DNA from: an uncultured Steroidobacter sp.
GTDB lineage: Bacteria > Pseudomonadota > Gammaproteobacteria > Steroidobacterales > Steroidobacteraceae
Length of the DNA stretch: 9,186 nt
Assembly (NCBI GenBank): GCA_946478975.1
Contig: CAMLEO010000283.1
Span: forward strand, 1-9,186
Direction of reading: 5' to 3'
Shown: positions 6,978 through 9,186 of the stretch, one piece after another
Layout of the letters: each line of letters starts with the position of its first letter
Numbering within the stretch: the stretch's first letter is position 1
The notes under the pieces: generated by a model
The model's input: only the letters and a program-made list of their open reading frames with translations
Database searches by the model: none
Told to the model about the DNA's origin: nothing
Position numbers and translations under genes: made by a program

Positions 6978-8619
6978 AACCTACCGAAGTGGCCACATAC
7001 GCCGGCGTGCCCGCCGGCGCGGATGAAAACAAACCGATCGTCGCACCGACCCAGCGGCCGGGATCGATCGTGAGCGGCGGCTGCTCGATGTCCGTGAATT
7101 GCACGCCGTCGGTACTGTAGCTGAATCGAACTCGCGCATGGACATTCTTCAGCTCCGATGCCCAATGCGGCTTGTCGGGCGCGGCGACGCTCAGTATCAC
7201 GGGCTCGATGCGAGCACGTAAATAAACATCGCCCTCCACGGCGTCTTTTACGACCGTGTCGTTCTGGACCAGGCGCACGGCATCCGCGTCCTTGCGCAAA
7301 CCAATCCAACCGTAGCGCGTGCCTACGACCGCAAGTCCCGCTCGCTCGCCTTCGCGCAGCGGAGCGAAGTGCAACTTTGTCTGGGCCACAAACGATGGCG
7401 CAGGAAACTTCTGCGTGAGCACGTTGCCCATTTCATACAGGCTCGCCGGGCCCGAGATGGATTTCAAACGCAGAAAGCCGGGCGCGGCACTCGAGCTCAT
7501 CCAATCGTCCTGAGGATTGGCGTGCCATTGCCACGCGAGCGACAGTGGCTGCGTGAACTCATCATTCATTTGTGGCACGGCGACTTCAGCCGCCTGTCGG
7601 ACCTTAGGCTTGCGATACGTGCTCACCGGCTCGCCGATGCCATCTTTGTTTTTGTCCGTGCCAATCACGGGCCAGCCGTCTTTCCAGGTCATGGGCTGCA
7701 AGTGCACGCGGCGACCGAATGTATCGGTGTCTTGAAAGTGCAGGAACCAGCTCTCGCCCTCCGCCGTCGTCACCCATGCACCTTGATGTGGACCGTTGGT
7801 CTCGCTCTTGCCCTGATCGAGCACGTTGCGATACTCGTAAGGTCCGTCGATGTTTCTAGAGCGGAACACGGTCTGCCAGCCCATCTTCACGCCGCCTGCG
7901 GGCGCAAAGATGTAGTACCAACCATCGCGCTTGTAGAGCTTGGGACCTTCGATCGGTGCCCAGGGCATCGGGCCGTTGGTTGTTTTCGCCGGCGGCAGCG
8001 CGTTGCCGTCGACGATGACTTTGCCGTCGTCCAACAGCCGCATGCCATCCGGCGACATCGGCTTCAATTTGAGAACGTTGTTGAAGCCCGCGCGACTGCG
8101 TGCGTACGCGACCACCAACCACGCCTTGCCGTCGTCGTCCCAGAATGGACACGGATCGATCACACCGCGACTGCCGTCGACCAGCACCGGTTCGCTCCAC
8201 GGCCCTCGCGGATCGGTTGCGGTGACCACGAAGACGCCGAAGTCAGGATCGGGGTAATAGATATAGAACTTGTCGTTGTGATATCGAATTGCCGGCGCCC
8301 ACACGCCGCCCCCTCGTCGAGGTATCGCGAAGTGCGCCTCGGGCTGCAAGCGTGGCAGCGCGTGGCCGATCAAGCTCCAGTTCACCAGGTCCCTGGAGTG
8401 CAGGATGGGCAGGCCGGGAATGTTCGTGAATGACGAGGCCGTCAGATAAAAATCGTCGCCGACGCGCGTGACGTCAGGATCTGAATAATCCGCCGCCAGC
8501 ACCGGATTGCGGTACTGGCCGTTGCGTAAGTCTGGGACCCAGGGTGCGTTGTCGAGCTCGTTCGAATCGGCAGCCGCGGAGCACGCGGCTGCCAGCACAA
8601 TCAGCGTGGCGATCTTCAT
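6937..8619 (-). CDS. Glycoside hydrolase family 43 enzyme (beta-xylosidase / alpha-L-arabinofuranosidase type), exported
   Basis: This is a 560-residue GH43 enzyme, an inverting five-bladed beta-propeller acting on xylo-oligosaccharides or arabinose side chains. The three catalytic acids are visible: base Asp47 in YSDPDV, pKa-tuning Asp155 in VIDPCPFWDDDG and acid Glu224 in PIEGPKLYK. Supporting signatures are VGDDFYL, PGLPILHSRDLVNW and GVWAPAIRYH. Residues ~321-330 (TDKNKDGIGE) look like a calcium loop between the propeller and the C-terminal concanavalin-like sandwich typical of these enzymes (~350-560, ending YADFDYFHIAGSN). The N-terminus MKIATLIVLAAACSAAADS is a very short export signal. 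Cys13 preceded by LAAA could be a lipobox, but cleavage after the later AAA by signal peptidase I is equally possible. An in-frame TAA 9 bases upstream fixes the ATG as start, although no good Shine-Dalgarno is seen. Its 3' end overlaps the next GH43 by 41 bp. Exact substrate preference cannot be read from sequence alone. Confidence 0.93.
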   Translation of the reverse strand: MKIATLIVLAAACSAAADSNELDNAPWVPDLRNGQYRNPVLAADYSDPDVTRVGDDFYLTASSFTNIPGLPILHSRDLVNWSLIGHALPRLQPEAHFAIPRRGGGVWAPAIRYHNDKFYIYYPDPDFGVFVVTATDPRGPWSEPVLVDGSRGVIDPCPFWDDDGKAWLVVAYARSRAGFNNVLKLKPMSPDGMRLLDDGKVIVDGNALPPAKTTNGPMPWAPIEGPKLYKRDGWYYIFAPAGGVKMGWQTVFRSRNIDGPYEYRNVLDQGKSETNGPHQGAWVTTAEGESWFLHFQDTDTFGRRVHLQPMTWKDGWPVIGTDKNKDGIGEPVSTYRKPKVRQAAEVAVPQMNDEFTQPLSLAWQWHANPQDDWMSSSAAPGFLRLKSISGPASLYEMGNVLTQKFPAPSFVAQTKLHFAPLREGERAGLAVVGTRYGWIGLRKDADAVRLVQNDTVVKDAVEGDVYLRARIEPVILSVAAPDKPHWASELKNVHARVRFSYSTDGVQFTDIEQPPLTIDPGRWVGATIGLFSSAPAGTPAYVATSVGYADFDYFHIAGSN

Positions 8620-8631
8620 CCAGAAGATTTA

Positions 8632-8652
8632 CCACGAAAGCCTGCATCGTGG
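8632..8652. repeat. Inverted repeat (6-bp arms, 9-base loop) between dehydrogenase and first GH43
   Basis: CCACGA at 8632-8637 and TCGTGG at 8647-8652 are perfect inverted arms separated by 9 bases. The element fills most of the spacer, starting 6 bases after the dehydrogenase stop and ending 12 bases before the GH43 ATG. It could be an operator half-site pair, an mRNA hairpin at the 5' edge of the GH43 translation start, or a weak intergenic attenuator. The downstream run (TAAATCTTCTGG on the minus strand) is not a good U-tract, so a strong intrinsic terminator is unlikely. A 6-bp perfect inverted repeat can occur by chance. Confidence 0.4.
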
Positions 8653-8658
8653 CAGCAC

Positions 8659-9186
8659 CTACATGCGCAGCACGATCTTGCCAATGAAGTTCCCCGAGCC
8701 GAGCAGCTGGAGCGCATCGGGATACTCCGCGAACGGATAAACACGTTCGATGATCGGCTGCAGCCGGTGCTTGGTCAGGAACTCGCTCATGCGCAGATAG
8801 TCGGCACGCGAACCGACGAACACGCCGTACGCCTGCGCTGATTTCTCCAGCAGCCCCCACGCCGAGATGTTGCCATCGTAGCCGGACAAACCGCCGACGA
8901 TGGCCAGCCTGCCCTCATCGGCGAGACTGTTGGTCGATTCTTCCAACGTGCTCTTGCCGCCGATGTCGACGACGAGATCGGCGCCGTGACCGTTGGTGAG
9001 TTGCACGACTTGCTGCGACCACTGCGGCTCACGTTTGTAGTTGATGCCGGCTTCGGCACCGAGCGCTTTCGCTCGCTGGATCTTCTCATCCGAGCTGCTC
9101 GTCAAAATCACGCGCGCGCCCGAAGCAACCGCAAACTGCAGAGCAAAGGTCGAAACGCCGCCGGTCCCTTGCACCAGGACCACGTC
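8659..9186 (-). CDS. Zinc-type NAD(P)-dependent alcohol dehydrogenase, C-terminal part (cut by window edge)
   Basis: This is the C-terminal ~175 residues of a medium-chain dehydrogenase/reductase. The reading frame is open to the window edge (the first visible codon is GAC for Asp), so the true start lies outside; the GTG at 9183 is an internal Val codon. The visible part begins at the Rossmann fold with the nucleotide-binding turn QGTGGVSTFALQFA. It continues through ARVILTSSSDEKIQRAKALGA, the NAD(P)-ribose contact strand and helix, then INYK, ADLVVDIGG and GRLAIVGG, and closes with the usual FIGKIVLRM end before TAG. The pattern resembles the MDR branch of quinone-reductase-like, zinc-dependent alcohol dehydrogenases. 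The catalytic N-terminal domain, and hence the zinc ligands and substrate, cannot be seen. No signal peptide would be expected; the enzyme should be cytoplasmic. It lies 39 bp (stop included) ahead of the first GH43 on the same strand, but a role in pentose metabolism is only a guess. Confidence 0.9.
   Translation of the reverse strand, partial: DVVLVQGTGGVSTFALQFAVASGARVILTSSSDEKIQRAKALGAEAGINYKREPQWSQQVVQLTNGHGADLVVDIGGKSTLEESTNSLADEGRLAIVGGLSGYDGNISAWGLLEKSAQAYGVFVGSRADYLRMSEFLTKHRLQPIIERVYPFAEYPDALQLLGSGNFIGKIVLRM

Noticed and set aside
4881..7073. 730-codon open frame on the plus strand, antisense to the second GH43
   Set aside because: Its translation is rich in Arg, His and Ala with no recognisable domain, and it mirrors the codon bias of a certain GH43 gene on the other strand. 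Long antisense frames are expected in GC-rich genes.
8653..8700. Promoter-like TTGGCA box in the end of the dehydrogenase gene
   Set aside because: At 17-base spacing the -10 partner is TAGGTG, a poor match to TATAAT, so no promoter can be supported from sequence alone.

Overview
The window is a compact, single-strand cassette for breaking down arabinoxylan. All genes read on the minus strand, so transcription runs from high to low coordinates. Base composition is GC-rich throughout (roughly 60% by eye). The secreted proteins carry ordinary bacterial Sec-type leaders and, in one case, a twin-arginine (Tat) leader. Together this suggests a free-living, plant-polymer-degrading Gram-negative bacterium. 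A proteobacterium of the Xanthomonadales/Steroidobacter/Caulobacter kind is my guess; the sequence does not prove the taxon.

Layout in transcription order: (1) the 3' end of a zinc-type (MDR) alcohol dehydrogenase that enters from the window edge (9186-8659). (2) A GH43 enzyme with a short leader and a possible lipobox (8619-6937). (3) A second GH43 with an extra C-terminal beta-trefoil-like module (6977-4944); it overlaps its upstream neighbour by 41 bp. (4) A GH10 endo-xylanase with a Tat signal (4892-3741). (5) A third GH43 beta-xylosidase-type enzyme (3744-2095), joined to the GH10 gene by a 4-bp ATGA overlap. (6) A GH51 alpha-L-arabinofuranosidase with an inserted CBM-like sandwich (2068-56). 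The last 55 bases show no gene and no convincing terminator.

How they fit together (inference from family activities): the GH10 enzyme cuts the xylan backbone. The GH51 enzyme and probably one or more of the GH43s strip arabinose side chains. The remaining GH43s trim xylo-oligosaccharides to xylose. Gaps between genes are -41, +42 or +51 (depending on the GH10 start), -4 and +26 bp, so the five hydrolase genes are very likely one operon. Whether the dehydrogenase belongs to it is open: the 37-bp spacer between it and the first GH43 holds a perfect 6-bp inverted repeat. No transporter, TonB receptor, regulator, glucuronidase or esterase lies in the window.

I found no RNA gene, CRISPR array, mobile element or origin. 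The locus is a clear example of a known kind of system rather than a new one. The points most worth a second look are the divergent GH10 active site with Tat export, the beta-trefoil tail on one GH43, the 41-bp gene overlap and the inverted repeat at the operon head.
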